NCBI RefSeq assembly: GCF_014596945.1
Contig: NZ_JACVXB010000001.1
Location: forward strand, 556,314-620,313
Origin: Aestuariibaculum sediminum
GTDB taxonomy: Bacteria; Bacteroidota; Bacteroidia; Flavobacteriales; Flavobacteriaceae
Direction: 5' to 3'
Length of the DNA stretch: 64,000 bases
Positions within the stretch are counted from its first letter, which is position 1; the number at the start of each line of letters is the position of its first letter. Of the stretch, positions 36,403 through 45,605 are shown one piece after another. The notes beneath the pieces were generated by a model. It was given only the letters and a program-made list of their open reading frames with translations. It did not search any database and was not told the DNA's origin. A program made the position numbers and the translations under genes.

Positions 36403-37182
36403 TTATTCTACTTTAATCTTAAACGAATGTTTTAATCCCTTGTAGGCTTCAAGGTCTGCTCGTAACGAACCAACAGCCAAGTCCGCCTTAATTCGCAAAG
36501 GTACTTTATTTTTATCTTTTGAAACCCAAAGTGTTAAACTTTCTTCTTCTTTAAATACGCGTCCTGCCATTACATATGGTCTAAATTTTAGAGCATGCAC
36601 ATAACCAAAATCGGTTTCTATAGTTTCTTCACCTAAATATTTTAGCTTAAAACCATAGTTTTCCTCATCAAAAAACATGTCGGTTCTAATTTCCTGTCCA
36701 TTTTTTAAACTATTCACATCTATATTATCGCGTAAATAGTAGTAGGTAGACACCATATCCTGCACATTCTCCGGTGTACTAAAAACTCGTTTTGTGTTGT
36801 GTTTTTTGTTATACACATGCGCTTTATTTGCGGTATGATCGAAATTAATTTCAATGTCTTTTATATGCCCGCCTTCATCTATTTTTCGAATAAAACGGTA
36901 TGGAATGATAGCATTTTTATCGAAATAACTCTCGTACAAGTCTTCAACCCTAAAAAACCATTTTATCATTCCCGTTGTCCAGCCTTTACCTACAACATGA
37001 TAAACGTCTTTACCTTTTAACTTGGTTTCTTTTACAGTAAGGGTGGCATTACCAGCCTTTAAAAATCCACTGTAACTCATTCTGAATTTGAACCACTCAC
37101 CTGCACCGAAAGAGGATTCCTGCTGAGCAATTGTTTTCGGAATTGTACATATTACCAATAATATAAGTAGTATCTTTTTCAT
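36403..37182 (-). CDS. DUF3108 secreted protein
   Basis: A 259-residue exported protein with signal KKILLILLVICTIPKTIAQQ. The mature part is mostly beta: SSFGAGEWFKFRMSYSGFLK, then repeated strand pairs ending DLEAYKGLKHSFKIKVE. DUF3108 proteins are periplasmic beta-rich proteins of unknown role, possibly lipid-binding. An ATG two codons further upstream (37188) is equally possible. It is the first gene of the run leading through tryptophan dioxygenase and M23 peptidase to pgi. Confidence 0.83.
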   Translation of the reverse strand: MKKILLILLVICTIPKTIAQQESSFGAGEWFKFRMSYSGFLKAGNATLTVKETKLKGKDVYHVVGKGWTTGMIKWFFRVEDLYESYFDKNAIIPYRFIRKIDEGGHIKDIEINFDHTANKAHVYNKKHNTKRVFSTPENVQDMVSTYYYLRDNIDVNSLKNGQEIRTDMFFDEENYGFKLKYLGEETIETDFGYVHALKFRPYVMAGRVFKEEESLTLWVSKDKNKVPLRIKADLAVGSLRADLEAYKGLKHSFKIKVE

Positions 37183-37336
37183 GCGCATTTGGGTAGTTGT
37201 AATTTAACTTTATAATTAAATTTTTATTGCTTTTTAATTAAGGAATCACAATTACTATTCCAAAAATATGAAAATAACTTGTACAGCCGGTAATATTAAG
37301 AAAGCCTTAATACTTAAATAATGTGGTGTGAAACAA

Positions 37337-37365
37337 AAAAACCATCATTAAAAATGATGGTTTTT
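37337..37365 (-). terminator. Terminator downstream of hppD
   Basis: AAAAACCATCATT (37337-37349) and AATGATGGTTTTT (37353-37365) form a perfect 13-bp stem with a 3-base loop as drawn. On the minus strand it is followed by a T run, 20 bases after the hppD stop, separating hppD from the DUF3108 operon. Confidence 0.9.
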
Positions 37366-37384
37366 AAATAACTTAAAAATATAA

Positions 37385-38545
37385 TTAAAGTGTCCCTCGG
37401 TTAGCTTGCTCTCTTTCAATGGACTCGAACAATGCTTTAAAATTTCCAGCACCAAAACCTTTAGCTCCCATGCGTTGTATTATTTCGAAAAATAAAGTTG
37501 GACGATCTTCTACGGGTTTCGTGAAAATTTGAAGCAAATAACCTTCTTCGTCGGCATCGATCATAATGCCTAATTTTTTTAAGGTTTCAATATCTTCCCG
37601 TAACTTATGGTCATGAGCATGTAAACGCTCTGGAACTGCCTGGTAATATGCCTCTGGCGGTGTTGACAAAAACTCTACCCCTCTGGCTCTTAAACTGGAA
37701 ACGGTTGAAATGATATCGTCGGTAGCTACTGCTATATGCTGCACACCGGCCCCTTCATAAAAATCCAAATATTCCTCAATTTGTGATTTTTTCTTGCCTT
37801 CGGCAGGTTCATTTATCGGGAATTTTATACGCCCGTTACCGTTACTCATTACCTTACTCATAAGCGCAGAGTATTCGGTATGGATTTGCTTATCATCAAA
37901 CGACAAAAAGTTTTCAAATCCCATAACATCTTCGTACCACTTAACCCAGGTGTTCATTTGGCCCCAACCTACATTTCCTACCATATGGTCTATATATTTT
38001 AACCCAACAGGTTCGGGGTTATAATCAGATTTCCACTCGCGGAATCCCGGCATAAAAGTGCCGTTGTAGTTTTTTCGCTCTACAAACATATGTACTGTTT
38101 CGCCATAGGTATAGATTCCTGAACGCACTACTTCGCCAAACTCGTCGGTTTCGACGGTTGGTTCCATATATGATTTTGCGCCTCTACTGGTAGTTTCTTC
38201 ATAGGCTTTTCGAGCATCCTCTACCCAAAGAGCCACAACTTTTACTCCGTCGCCATGCTTTACAATATGGTCATTAATTGGTGACTTACTGGATAAAGGT
38301 GTAGTTAAAACCAGTTTTATTTTGTCTTGTTTTAACACATAACTTACTTCTTCTCGAGACCCTGTTTCTAATCCTTTATAAGCAAAAGACTGAAACCCAA
38401 ATGCCGATTTATAAAAATGTGCAGCCTGCTTAGCATTCCCCACATAAAACTCAACATAATCGGTCCCTAAAAGCGGAAGAAAATCTTTCGCTCCTTTAAA
38501 TATCTTTTCTAAACCGTAGTTTACAGATTCTATATCTTTACTCAT
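37385..38545 (-). CDS. hppD: 4-hydroxyphenylpyruvate dioxygenase
   Basis: Non-haem iron enzyme converting 4-hydroxyphenylpyruvate to homogentisate, the second step of tyrosine breakdown. The 386-residue length is typical and two vicinal-oxygen-chelate halves are visible. The iron ligands are a histidine in YIDHMVGNV, a histidine in VQHIAVATDDI and a glutamate in LFFEIIQRMGAKGFG. The C-terminal GAGNFKALFESIEREQ is the lid helix. hmgA, encoding the next enzyme, lies upstream on the same strand 150 bases away. Confidence 0.96.
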   Translation of the reverse strand: MSKDIESVNYGLEKIFKGAKDFLPLLGTDYVEFYVGNAKQAAHFYKSAFGFQSFAYKGLETGSREEVSYVLKQDKIKLVLTTPLSSKSPINDHIVKHGDGVKVVALWVEDARKAYEETTSRGAKSYMEPTVETDEFGEVVRSGIYTYGETVHMFVERKNYNGTFMPGFREWKSDYNPEPVGLKYIDHMVGNVGWGQMNTWVKWYEDVMGFENFLSFDDKQIHTEYSALMSKVMSNGNGRIKFPINEPAEGKKKSQIEEYLDFYEGAGVQHIAVATDDIISTVSSLRARGVEFLSTPPEAYYQAVPERLHAHDHKLREDIETLKKLGIMIDADEEGYLLQIFTKPVEDRPTLFFEIIQRMGAKGFGAGNFKALFESIEREQANRGTL

Positions 38546-38602
38546 TATTTCTATGTTTATTCGTTTAAATGTTGTTTGATTAATTATCCCAAAACTTCAA
38601 AT

Positions 38603-38630
38603 AGCCCTGATTGAGGCTTTGTTGGAGCTC
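38603..38630. repeat. Possible truncated REP-like element between hmgA and hppD
   Basis: AGCCCTGATTGAGGC followed by GTTGGAGCTC resembles one end of the intergenic element upstream of sufS (reverse-complement wording AGCCCCGATAGCAGC). The match is short and degenerate. Confidence 0.3.
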
Positions 38631-38695
38631 TTTAAAACTATAACAGTTACCCATAATCGTTTTAAAAGCGACTGCCGAAAGCAGGAAACAGCTTC

Positions 38696-39853
38696 TTATT
38701 CTAACCAAGATTTATAATAGTTTTCATCGGCAATTTTTAAAGCTTCTTCGGTTACCATTAGTGGTTTAAATGTATCGACCATTACTGCTAACTCCTCGGT
38801 TTCGGTTTTTCCTATACTGCGCTCGGTAGCTCCTGGATGCGGACCATGAGGTATACCAGCCGGATGTAATGATATATGTCCAGCTTCGATATCGTTACGA
38901 CTCATAAAATCGCCATCAACATAGTATAAAACCTCATCGCTATCTATATTACTATGGTTGTAAGGTGCAGGAATCGCTTGTGGATGATAATCGTATAATC
39001 GCGGCACAAAACTACACACCACAAAAGCATCGGTTTCGAATGTTTGATGCACTGGCGGTGGTTGGTGTATGCGACCTGTAATGGGTTCAAAATCATGAAT
39101 TGAAAATGCATATGGGTAATTATACCCGTCGTAACCTACCACATCAAATGGATGCGACGCGTAAATCATTTCGATAATTTCACCCTGCTTTTTCACTTTT
39201 ATTAAAAATTCGCCACTTTCATTATTGGTTTCAAGCTCAGACGGTCGACGAATGTCGCGTTCACAAAACGGCGCGTGCTCTAATAATTGTCCGAACCAGT
39301 TTCTGTAACGTTTTGGCGTATAAATAGGTCGATGTGATTCTACGATAAACAAACGGTTATCATTCGTATCGAAATCTATTTTATAAATAACACCTCTCGG
39401 AATTAATAAATAGTCACCGTATTTAAAATTTAAATTCCCAAGATGTGTTCTTAATTTACCCGTGCCTTTATGAATAAAAATAAGCTCATCGGCATCGGTA
39501 TTTTTATAAAAATAATCTCGAATAGACTCTTGAGGCGCCGCTAAAATAATAGCACAATCAGTATTAACTAAAATTGTTTTTCTACTGTTTAAAAAATCGG
39601 CTTCTGGTTTCACTTGAAATCCACGAAAACGATAAGACTGAATATTATTAGACTTTGCTATTTTTGGTTTAACACTATACTGATTTAATATATTTTTTAC
39701 CTGAGTGGGACGTTGTTCGTGATAGCTGTTTGTAGACATACCATCGAAACCAATGGTTCCAAACAATTGTTCGTAATATAGCGTGCCATCTGGTTTTCTA
39801 AACTGTGTGTGACGTTTAGGCGGAATATTTCCTAATTTATGATATAAAGGCAT
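38696..39853 (-). CDS. hmgA: Homogentisate 1,2-dioxygenase
   Basis: Opens the homogentisate ring to maleylacetoacetate. The 385-residue protein begins LYHKLGNIPPKRHTQFRKPD, as in bacterial HmgA. The active-site region includes PYNHSNIDSDEVLYYVDGDF (iron His and Glu ligands) and HPAGIPHGPHPG (final histidine). It works with HppD, encoded downstream. Genes for the two remaining steps (maleylacetoacetate isomerase, fumarylacetoacetase) are not in the window. Confidence 0.95.
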   Translation of the reverse strand: MPLYHKLGNIPPKRHTQFRKPDGTLYYEQLFGTIGFDGMSTNSYHEQRPTQVKNILNQYSVKPKIAKSNNIQSYRFRGFQVKPEADFLNSRKTILVNTDCAIILAAPQESIRDYFYKNTDADELIFIHKGTGKLRTHLGNLNFKYGDYLLIPRGVIYKIDFDTNDNRLFIVESHRPIYTPKRYRNWFGQLLEHAPFCERDIRRPSELETNNESGEFLIKVKKQGEIIEMIYASHPFDVVGYDGYNYPYAFSIHDFEPITGRIHQPPPVHQTFETDAFVVCSFVPRLYDYHPQAIPAPYNHSNIDSDEVLYYVDGDFMSRNDIEAGHISLHPAGIPHGPHPGATERSIGKTETEELAVMVDTFKPLMVTEEALKIADENYYKSWLE

Positions 39854-40134
39854 TTTATTAAAGAATTAAAGTTATACATTAAGTTATATGTCCAGTAGGC
39901 TTGCACAACATAACTTTTTTGTCTCGATGTTTTGGGCTTTGAATTCTTAGAGGTATTTGGCAGTTATAGCAATATACTACACTACGCCACTCAGGATCGC
40001 CCGTGTAGCGAATTTTTATTCAGGGTTTCTCTTAATCAGATAGTGAAGAAACAACAATAAATCTTGCCAAAATACTTGCATAACATTACAAATATCGTAA
40101 AAAAATGACGCAAAAAATAAATATACATTAAATT
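39854..40134. other. Intergenic region upstream of hmgA
   Basis: 281 bases holding the hmgA promoter region and the 3' flank of the patatin gene. CTACAC and GTGTAG around 39980-40015 form a short inverted repeat with a 20-base loop. I see no gene, no strong terminator and no perfect -7 element. Confidence 0.4.
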
Positions 40135-42366
40135 TTAAAACCTAAAGCCCACATTAAAAAACCATTTACTTCTACCAATATCGGGAGTATAACTATATTT
40201 TACTTGAATTGGGCCTAAAAATGTATCGATTCCGTAACCTAAAGCATAACCACTGTAATCGGGAAGTGTAAACCACTCTCCTGAATCGAAAATATCGTCT
40301 TCAATATTTGCCCAGTTCCCTTCTAAGGTAATGTAATGCTTTTTAAAGATTTCATAATTTACAATAAAAGCTCCTTTAACGAAACTATTCCCTGTTAACG
40401 AAATATAATCGTAGCCTAAAAATGGTGATAAATTATTTATAAATTCGGCTCCGTATCCTCCTAAAGCAAAATCTAAGCTTTTTGTTGTTTTATCGCCTAT
40501 TTTAAAACCTCCACTAGACAAGATATTAAACGCCAACTTTTTAGATACACTAAAAGCATAACCTATATCGGCCTTGGCTATTGTAAAATCGTTGAAATCT
40601 TGATTAAATGAAGAAGCCCATAAATACATATGTAAATCGCCATCAAAATATACGCCGCGTTTAGGAAAGTATTTGTTATCGTAGCTATCTATTTTCATGG
40701 TTCCAAAAACACTTAAATAATCGGTTTGCTCAAATACGGTCTCATCTTCTCTGGCATTTCTCACAAAAGTTTCTGACTTCATTTCTAGACGCTTATGCTC
40801 TCCTCCCATAGCTAAAGCTATATTTTTCCGGAATAAAGTTTGCACATAAATTTGATTGGTTTGATCCTCCAATTGGGTTTCTAGCTTGTTTATATCGGCA
40901 TCTATAATTTCACTTTCATCTAATAAAAGTTGGGCATTAATACTTTTTTTAAATTGATTAAATCTGGACTTTATACCAATACTCCAATAAAATCCTTTAT
41001 CGATAAAATACTCAAAATTATAGCGTACATTATCGCCTAATATAAAATCTAATGAAGCAATATCACTATCGAACAGTAAACGCTTTTTAGTCAAGTTTAT
41101 TAGTGCCGCACTTTTATACAACTCGTCGTAATGCAAACCAAATTTCAAAAATGTTGTTGCCTTTGTTTCATGAAGATACGTTACTAAATCATAATCGTTC
41201 GTGCCAGATCTTTTGATTAACTTATATTCGAATGAATCGAAATTATTTGTTGCGATTAAATTGTTAATGCCTTTATTAAATTTATCGTAGGTTACTGTTT
41301 CGTTACTCTTTAATTTCAATTTTCCTAATACATAGGCTCTTGTATATTTATCATTTCCGCGAACTACAATACTGTGAATCGCTAACGAATCCTGTGGCTT
41401 TATTTTTATCCTAGATGGGCTAGGCGCTCCTTGCTTTGCTATTAAATTTTGAAGCTCATCCTTTTTATCTAATGCCGATTTGACTCCATTTTCAATAATG
41501 CTGGCACCTTGATCGAATGAAACCACAGAGTAATCCTTAATATTTGGTTTAATGTAAATATCGGTTTTATTCCTTTTGAGTTTCATATCGTTAATGGTTC
41601 TAAAATTATTAATTTGAACCAAAACATCAAGTGCTGAAGCCAACTCCTCCCTATTTGCCAAACCGTCCTGAACATCGACTCCAATAATAACATCCATACC
41701 TTTCGCTCTAAGTTCATCTATAGGGTAATTATTTATTACGCCGCCATCGATTAGCACCTGATTTTTAATAATTACAGGCTGAAATAATGATGGTAAAGCC
41801 GCACTCGCCATTACAGATTGAGCCAGATTGCCCTGATCGAGCATAACCTGCTCTCCTGTTTCTACATTTGTAGCGATACAAAAAAAAGGAATTGGTAATT
41901 TATCGAAATCACGAATTTCGTTTGCATTTAGAGTTAATTTAGCAATTAAATTATAGGTGTTCTGACCTCTTGACAAGGCCGATGGCAATTTTAGTTTAAG
42001 CTTGTCGAAAGGAAGTGTTACGGCATATTTTTCAGAATTATTGCGCTCAAAAAATGGTTTCGACGACCGAGGTAAGTCATCGTTTATAAGTTTATCGAAA
42101 TCTATTTCTCTAAAAACCGAATCAAGTTGTTTCCCTGTATAACCTGCAGCATAAAGCCCGCCTACAACAGCTCCCATACTGGTGCCCGCAATATAATCGA
42201 CTTGCACCCCCATACTATCCAGAACCTTCAAAACCCCAATATGCGCAAGTCCTTTTGCTCCTCCTCCACTTAGTACCAAGCCCACTTTAACCTCTTCGGC
42301 TTTTGTGTTCTGCGAACGTCCTGCAAAACAAACCAAAAGAATAAAGACTGTAATTACGGACCTCAT
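40135..42366 (-). CDS. Patatin-like phospholipase fused to an outer-membrane beta-barrel
   Basis: A 743-residue secreted protein with signal VITVFILLVCFAGRSQN. The patatin domain at about 27-215 has the glycine-rich oxyanion motif SGGGAKGLAHIGVL, nucleophile S63 in GTSMG and D207 in IDGG, so it should be an active lipase. A POTRA-like segment follows at about 325-390 (SIVVRGNDKYTRAYVLGKLK). The C-terminal third is BamA-like barrel sequence ending FFNVGFRF. This is the type Vd/PlpD-like architecture. The gene lies 6 bases after uvrC on the same strand. Substrate and surface release are unknown. Confidence 0.93.
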   Translation of the reverse strand: MRSVITVFILLVCFAGRSQNTKAEEVKVGLVLSGGGAKGLAHIGVLKVLDSMGVQVDYIAGTSMGAVVGGLYAAGYTGKQLDSVFREIDFDKLINDDLPRSSKPFFERNNSEKYAVTLPFDKLKLKLPSALSRGQNTYNLIAKLTLNANEIRDFDKLPIPFFCIATNVETGEQVMLDQGNLAQSVMASAALPSLFQPVIIKNQVLIDGGVINNYPIDELRAKGMDVIIGVDVQDGLANREELASALDVLVQINNFRTINDMKLKRNKTDIYIKPNIKDYSVVSFDQGASIIENGVKSALDKKDELQNLIAKQGAPSPSRIKIKPQDSLAIHSIVVRGNDKYTRAYVLGKLKLKSNETVTYDKFNKGINNLIATNNFDSFEYKLIKRSGTNDYDLVTYLHETKATTFLKFGLHYDELYKSAALINLTKKRLLFDSDIASLDFILGDNVRYNFEYFIDKGFYWSIGIKSRFNQFKKSINAQLLLDESEIIDADINKLETQLEDQTNQIYVQTLFRKNIALAMGGEHKRLEMKSETFVRNAREDETVFEQTDYLSVFGTMKIDSYDNKYFPKRGVYFDGDLHMYLWASSFNQDFNDFTIAKADIGYAFSVSKKLAFNILSSGGFKIGDKTTKSLDFALGGYGAEFINNLSPFLGYDYISLTGNSFVKGAFIVNYEIFKKHYITLEGNWANIEDDIFDSGEWFTLPDYSGYALGYGIDTFLGPIQVKYSYTPDIGRSKWFFNVGFRF

Positions 42367-42372
42367 AAAATA

Positions 42373-44166
42373 TTAATTATTATGGTAATAGTTGTAAATT
42401 TTTTCGGCCCTTGAAGTTCCAACCACCGCCTCAAGTTCGTCAAGTTTAGCATTGGCGACTCGTTTCACCGATTTAAAATGCTTTAATAAATCTACGATTG
42501 TTTTTTCACCTATCCCAGAAATTGTTTCAAGTTCTGTATTTAAGGCATTTTTACTTCTTCGGTTTCTATGATGTTCAATACCAAAACGGTGGGCTTCATT
42601 GCGAAGTTGCTGTATCACCTTTAAACTTTCACTTTTTTTATCGAGATATAACGGAATGGGATCTCCTGGATAAAACAGTTCTTCCAAACGTTTGGCAATG
42701 CCTATTATCGCAATTTTTCCTCTTAAATCCAATCGCTCCAAACTTTTTAACGCTGAATTCAACTGACCTTTACCCCCATCTATGATAATAAGTTGCGGTA
42801 AAGGCTGATTTTCATCTAACAGGCGTTTGTATCGGCGATATACTACTTCTTCCATGGAAGCGAAATCGTCAGGACCTTCTACCGTTTTTATGTTAAAATG
42901 ACGATACTCTTTTTTACTGGGTTTTCCATTTTTAAACACCACACAAGCAGCCACTGGATTAGTTCCCTGAATATTGGAATTATCAAAACACTCAATATGT
43001 CGAGGCTCTTCATGAAGTCTTAAATCGGCTTTCATCTGTGCCATTATTCTATTGGCATGTCTATCGGGATCGGTAATTTTAATTTGCTTAAACCGTTCCA
43101 TACGATAGTATTTCGCATTGCGAAGCGATAAATCGAGAATGTGTTTTTTATCGCCTAATTTAGGAACCGTCACTTTAATATCATTTCCTAAATTTACTTC
43201 AAATGGCACATAAATTTCTTTGGATTTTGAATTGAATCGTTGCCTGATTTCGGTAATTGCCAATTCGAGTAACTCCAAATCGGTTTCATCTAGTTTTTTC
43301 TTAATTTCCAGCGTATGTGATCGAATAATAGAACCATAGGATATTTGCAAAAAATTTACATAACCGTAGCCTTCATCACTCACAATAGAAAACACATCGA
43401 CATTACTAATTTTTGGATTAACAATGGTTGACTTTGCCTGATAATTTTCTAGAACCTCTATTTTTTCCTTAATCTGCTGGGCGTCTTCAAACTGCATACT
43501 AGCTGCAAAATCGTTCATTTGCCTACGAAACTGATGGAGTGAATCTTTAAAATTTCCTTTTAATATTTCTTTAATTCCAGTAATCTGCTCTTGATAAGCT
43601 TCTTCACTCTGGTAACCTTCACAAGGGCCTTTACAATTCCCTAAATGATACTCTAAGCATACTTTATACTTTCCCGCTTCAATTTTAGATTCCGACAAAT
43701 CGTAATTACAGGTGCGCAGCGGATACAAACCTTTTATTAACTCTAGTAAGGTAGATACCGTTTTCATGCTGGTATAAGGTCCAAAATATTCACTGCCATC
43801 TTTAAAAACACGACGGGTAGAAAACACCCGAGGAAAACGTTCCTTTTTTATACAAATCCACGGATAGGATTTATCGTCTTTAAGCATCACATTATACCTT
43901 GGCTGATACTTTTTAATCAAATTGTTTTCCAGCAACAATGCATCGGTTTCTGTCTCAACTACAATATGCTTTATACTTGCTATTTTTTTTACCAGAACGC
44001 GTGTTTTTCCGTTATCGTGTGTTTTATTAAAATACGAACTCACACGCTTCTTTAAATTCTTGGCTTTACCCACATAAATTATAGTGCCGTTGGCATCGTA
44101 ATATTGGTAGACACCTGGTTGATTGGGTAGCGTTTTTAATTGTATTTCTAGAGCTGGTTTATCCAT
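42373..44166 (-). CDS. uvrC: Excinuclease ABC subunit C
   Basis: Makes both incisions in nucleotide excision repair. I start at the ATG at 44166 (597 residues); the codon before it is TTG. The GIY-YIG nuclease domain (QPGVYQYYDANGTIIYVGKA) is at about 15-95, with a UVR helix pair near 205-240 (FAASMQFEDAQQIKEKIEVL). The RNase H-like nuclease contains ECFDNSNIQGTNPVAACVVF, IIDGGKGQLNSAL and GIEHHRNRR. A helix-hairpin-helix pair (ISGIGEKTIVDLLKHFKSVK) ends the protein. A -7 element lies only about 6 bases upstream. Confidence 0.96.
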   Translation of the reverse strand: MDKPALEIQLKTLPNQPGVYQYYDANGTIIYVGKAKNLKKRVSSYFNKTHDNGKTRVLVKKIASIKHIVVETETDALLLENNLIKKYQPRYNVMLKDDKSYPWICIKKERFPRVFSTRRVFKDGSEYFGPYTSMKTVSTLLELIKGLYPLRTCNYDLSESKIEAGKYKVCLEYHLGNCKGPCEGYQSEEAYQEQITGIKEILKGNFKDSLHQFRRQMNDFAASMQFEDAQQIKEKIEVLENYQAKSTIVNPKISNVDVFSIVSDEGYGYVNFLQISYGSIIRSHTLEIKKKLDETDLELLELAITEIRQRFNSKSKEIYVPFEVNLGNDIKVTVPKLGDKKHILDLSLRNAKYYRMERFKQIKITDPDRHANRIMAQMKADLRLHEEPRHIECFDNSNIQGTNPVAACVVFKNGKPSKKEYRHFNIKTVEGPDDFASMEEVVYRRYKRLLDENQPLPQLIIIDGGKGQLNSALKSLERLDLRGKIAIIGIAKRLEELFYPGDPIPLYLDKKSESLKVIQQLRNEAHRFGIEHHRNRRSKNALNTELETISGIGEKTIVDLLKHFKSVKRVANAKLDELEAVVGTSRAEKIYNYYHNN

Positions 44167-44171
44167 CAATT

Positions 44172-44179
44172 CAAAGGTA
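44172..44179 (-). promoter_or_regulatory. Putative -7 element directly upstream of uvrC
   Basis: TACCTTTG on the minus strand matches TAnnTTTG. It ends 5 bases before the uvrC ATG, so transcription would begin at or next to the start codon. No -33 TTTG is seen at normal spacing. Confidence 0.35.
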
Positions 44180-44296
44180 ATTATTTAATTTTTTATGGAT
44201 AAAATTCATTATATTAAATCTTTAAAACTTATTAGGGTTTAATACTTTTTCAATTAACTAATTTGGTACATTGCGCCACGATTATAAAACTATAAA

Positions 44297-44722
44297 ATGA
44301 GCAAAAAAATTATTGGCAGAGCCGACATAATCAGTTTCCCTAAACTAAGTTTGTTCGACATTAATGTTAAGGTTGATACTGGCGCCTACACTTCTGCCAT
44401 ACATTGTTCTGAGATTATTGAAGAAAACGGATCCTTAAGGTGTACGTTTCATAGCGATGTACACAAGAATTTCGGAAAAACTGAAATTGTGTTCGACGAT
44501 TATTCCCGAACCAATGTAAAAAGCAGTAATGGCTTTAAAGAAAACAGATATAAAATTAAATCTGATGTTATCTTTTTTGGGAAAACCTATAAGATTAACT
44601 TAACTTTAAGCACTAGAGACGACATGAGATTCCCCGTATTAATTGGAAGACAGTTTTTAAAACGCAAATTTTTAGTTGACGTCGATTTAGAAAATGTTTC
44701 CTATAATTATAAAAAGCAATGA
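44297..44722 (+). CDS. RimB-like retropepsin-fold protein (COG4067)
   Basis: A 141-residue protein of the family often annotated ATP-dependent zinc protease and called RimB in rimABK operons of Pseudomonas. It has an aspartic-protease-like motif [13 protein letters not shown] (D27-T-G-A) and the C-terminal [20 protein letters not shown], both typical of retropepsin-like folds; no zinc-binding HExxH is present, so the zinc protease label is doubtful. Its stop overlaps the rimK start by 4 bases (ATGA), implying coupled translation. Proposed role: helper or processing factor for RimK; not shown here. Confidence 0.85.
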   Translation: MSKKIIGRADIISFPKLSLFDINVKVDTGAYTSAIHCSEIIEENGSLRCTFHSDVHKNFGKTEIVFDDYSRTNVKSSNGFKENRYKIKSDVIFFGKTYKINLTLSTRDDMRFPVLIGRQFLKRKFLVDVDLENVSYNYKKQ

Positions 44723-45597
44723 ACATAGTTATTCTTTCTAGAAATCCAAACCTATACTCTACAGAAAGACTTATTAAAGAAGGCGAAAAAAGAGGTCATA
44801 ATGTTGAAATTATCGATCCTTTAAAATGCGATATTATTATTGAAAAAGAAAAGCCAACCATATACTATAAAGACCGTTATTTAGATTACGTCGATGCCGT
44901 AATTCCAAGAATTGGTGCATCAATAACCTTTTACGGCTGTGCAGTAGTACGTCAATTTGAAATGATGGGGGTTTTCACCATCGCCACCTCCGATGCGATA
45001 CAACGTTCCCGTGATAAATTACGTAGTTTACAACGCTTGAGTAAAGCAGGTATTGGTATGCCAAAAACCGTATTTACAAACTATTCGCGAGATGTTGAAG
45101 AAGTTATCGAACACGTTGGTGGTGTTCCTGTAATTATAAAATTATTGGAAGGAACACAAGGATTAGGAGTCGTACTAGCCGAAACAAAAAATGCAGCCGA
45201 ATCCGTTTTAGAAGCTTTTAATGGTTTAGAGGCTCGTGTTATCGTTCAGGAATTTATAGGCGAAGCCAAAGGAGCCGATATTCGTGCTTTAATTGTAGAG
45301 GGACAAGTTGTTGGCGCCATGAAACGACAAGGCAAAGAAGGTGAATTTCGCTCTAACCTGCACCGTGGAGGATCGGCCGACATTATAAAATTAAATGATG
45401 CCGAATTACGTTTAGCTATGAATGCTTCACGTGTACTTAAATTACCTGTTTGCGGTGTAGATATGCTACAATCAGCACGTGGACCATTACTTTTAGAAGT
45501 GAATTCCACTCCAGGATTAGAAGGTATTGAAAAAGCTACAGGAAGAAATATTGCTAAAAGTATTATTACTTATATAGAACGAAACAGACTCCTTTAA
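44719..45597 (+). CDS. rimK: RimK family ATP-grasp ligase (ribosomal protein S6 glutamyl ligase)
   Basis: An ATP-grasp carboxylate-amine ligase. In E. coli RimK adds glutamates to the C-terminus of ribosomal protein S6. The 292-residue length and order fit: pre-ATP-grasp domain ([34 protein letters not shown]), then ATP-grasp segments [31 protein letters not shown] and [19 protein letters not shown] with metal-binding Glu/Asn. Coupled to the RimB-like gene upstream and 8 bases before an M14-type hydrolase gene. The natural acceptor here could differ from S6. Confidence 0.92.
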   Translation: MNIVILSRNPNLYSTERLIKEGEKRGHNVEIIDPLKCDIIIEKEKPTIYYKDRYLDYVDAVIPRIGASITFYGCAVVRQFEMMGVFTIATSDAIQRSRDKLRSLQRLSKAGIGMPKTVFTNYSRDVEEVIEHVGGVPVIIKLLEGTQGLGVVLAETKNAAESVLEAFNGLEARVIVQEFIGEAKGADIRALIVEGQVVGAMKRQGKEGEFRSNLHRGGSADIIKLNDAELRLAMNASRVLKLPVCGVDMLQSARGPLLLEVNSTPGLEGIEKATGRNIAKSIITYIERNRLL

Positions 45598-45605
45598 ACG
45601 ACTCT

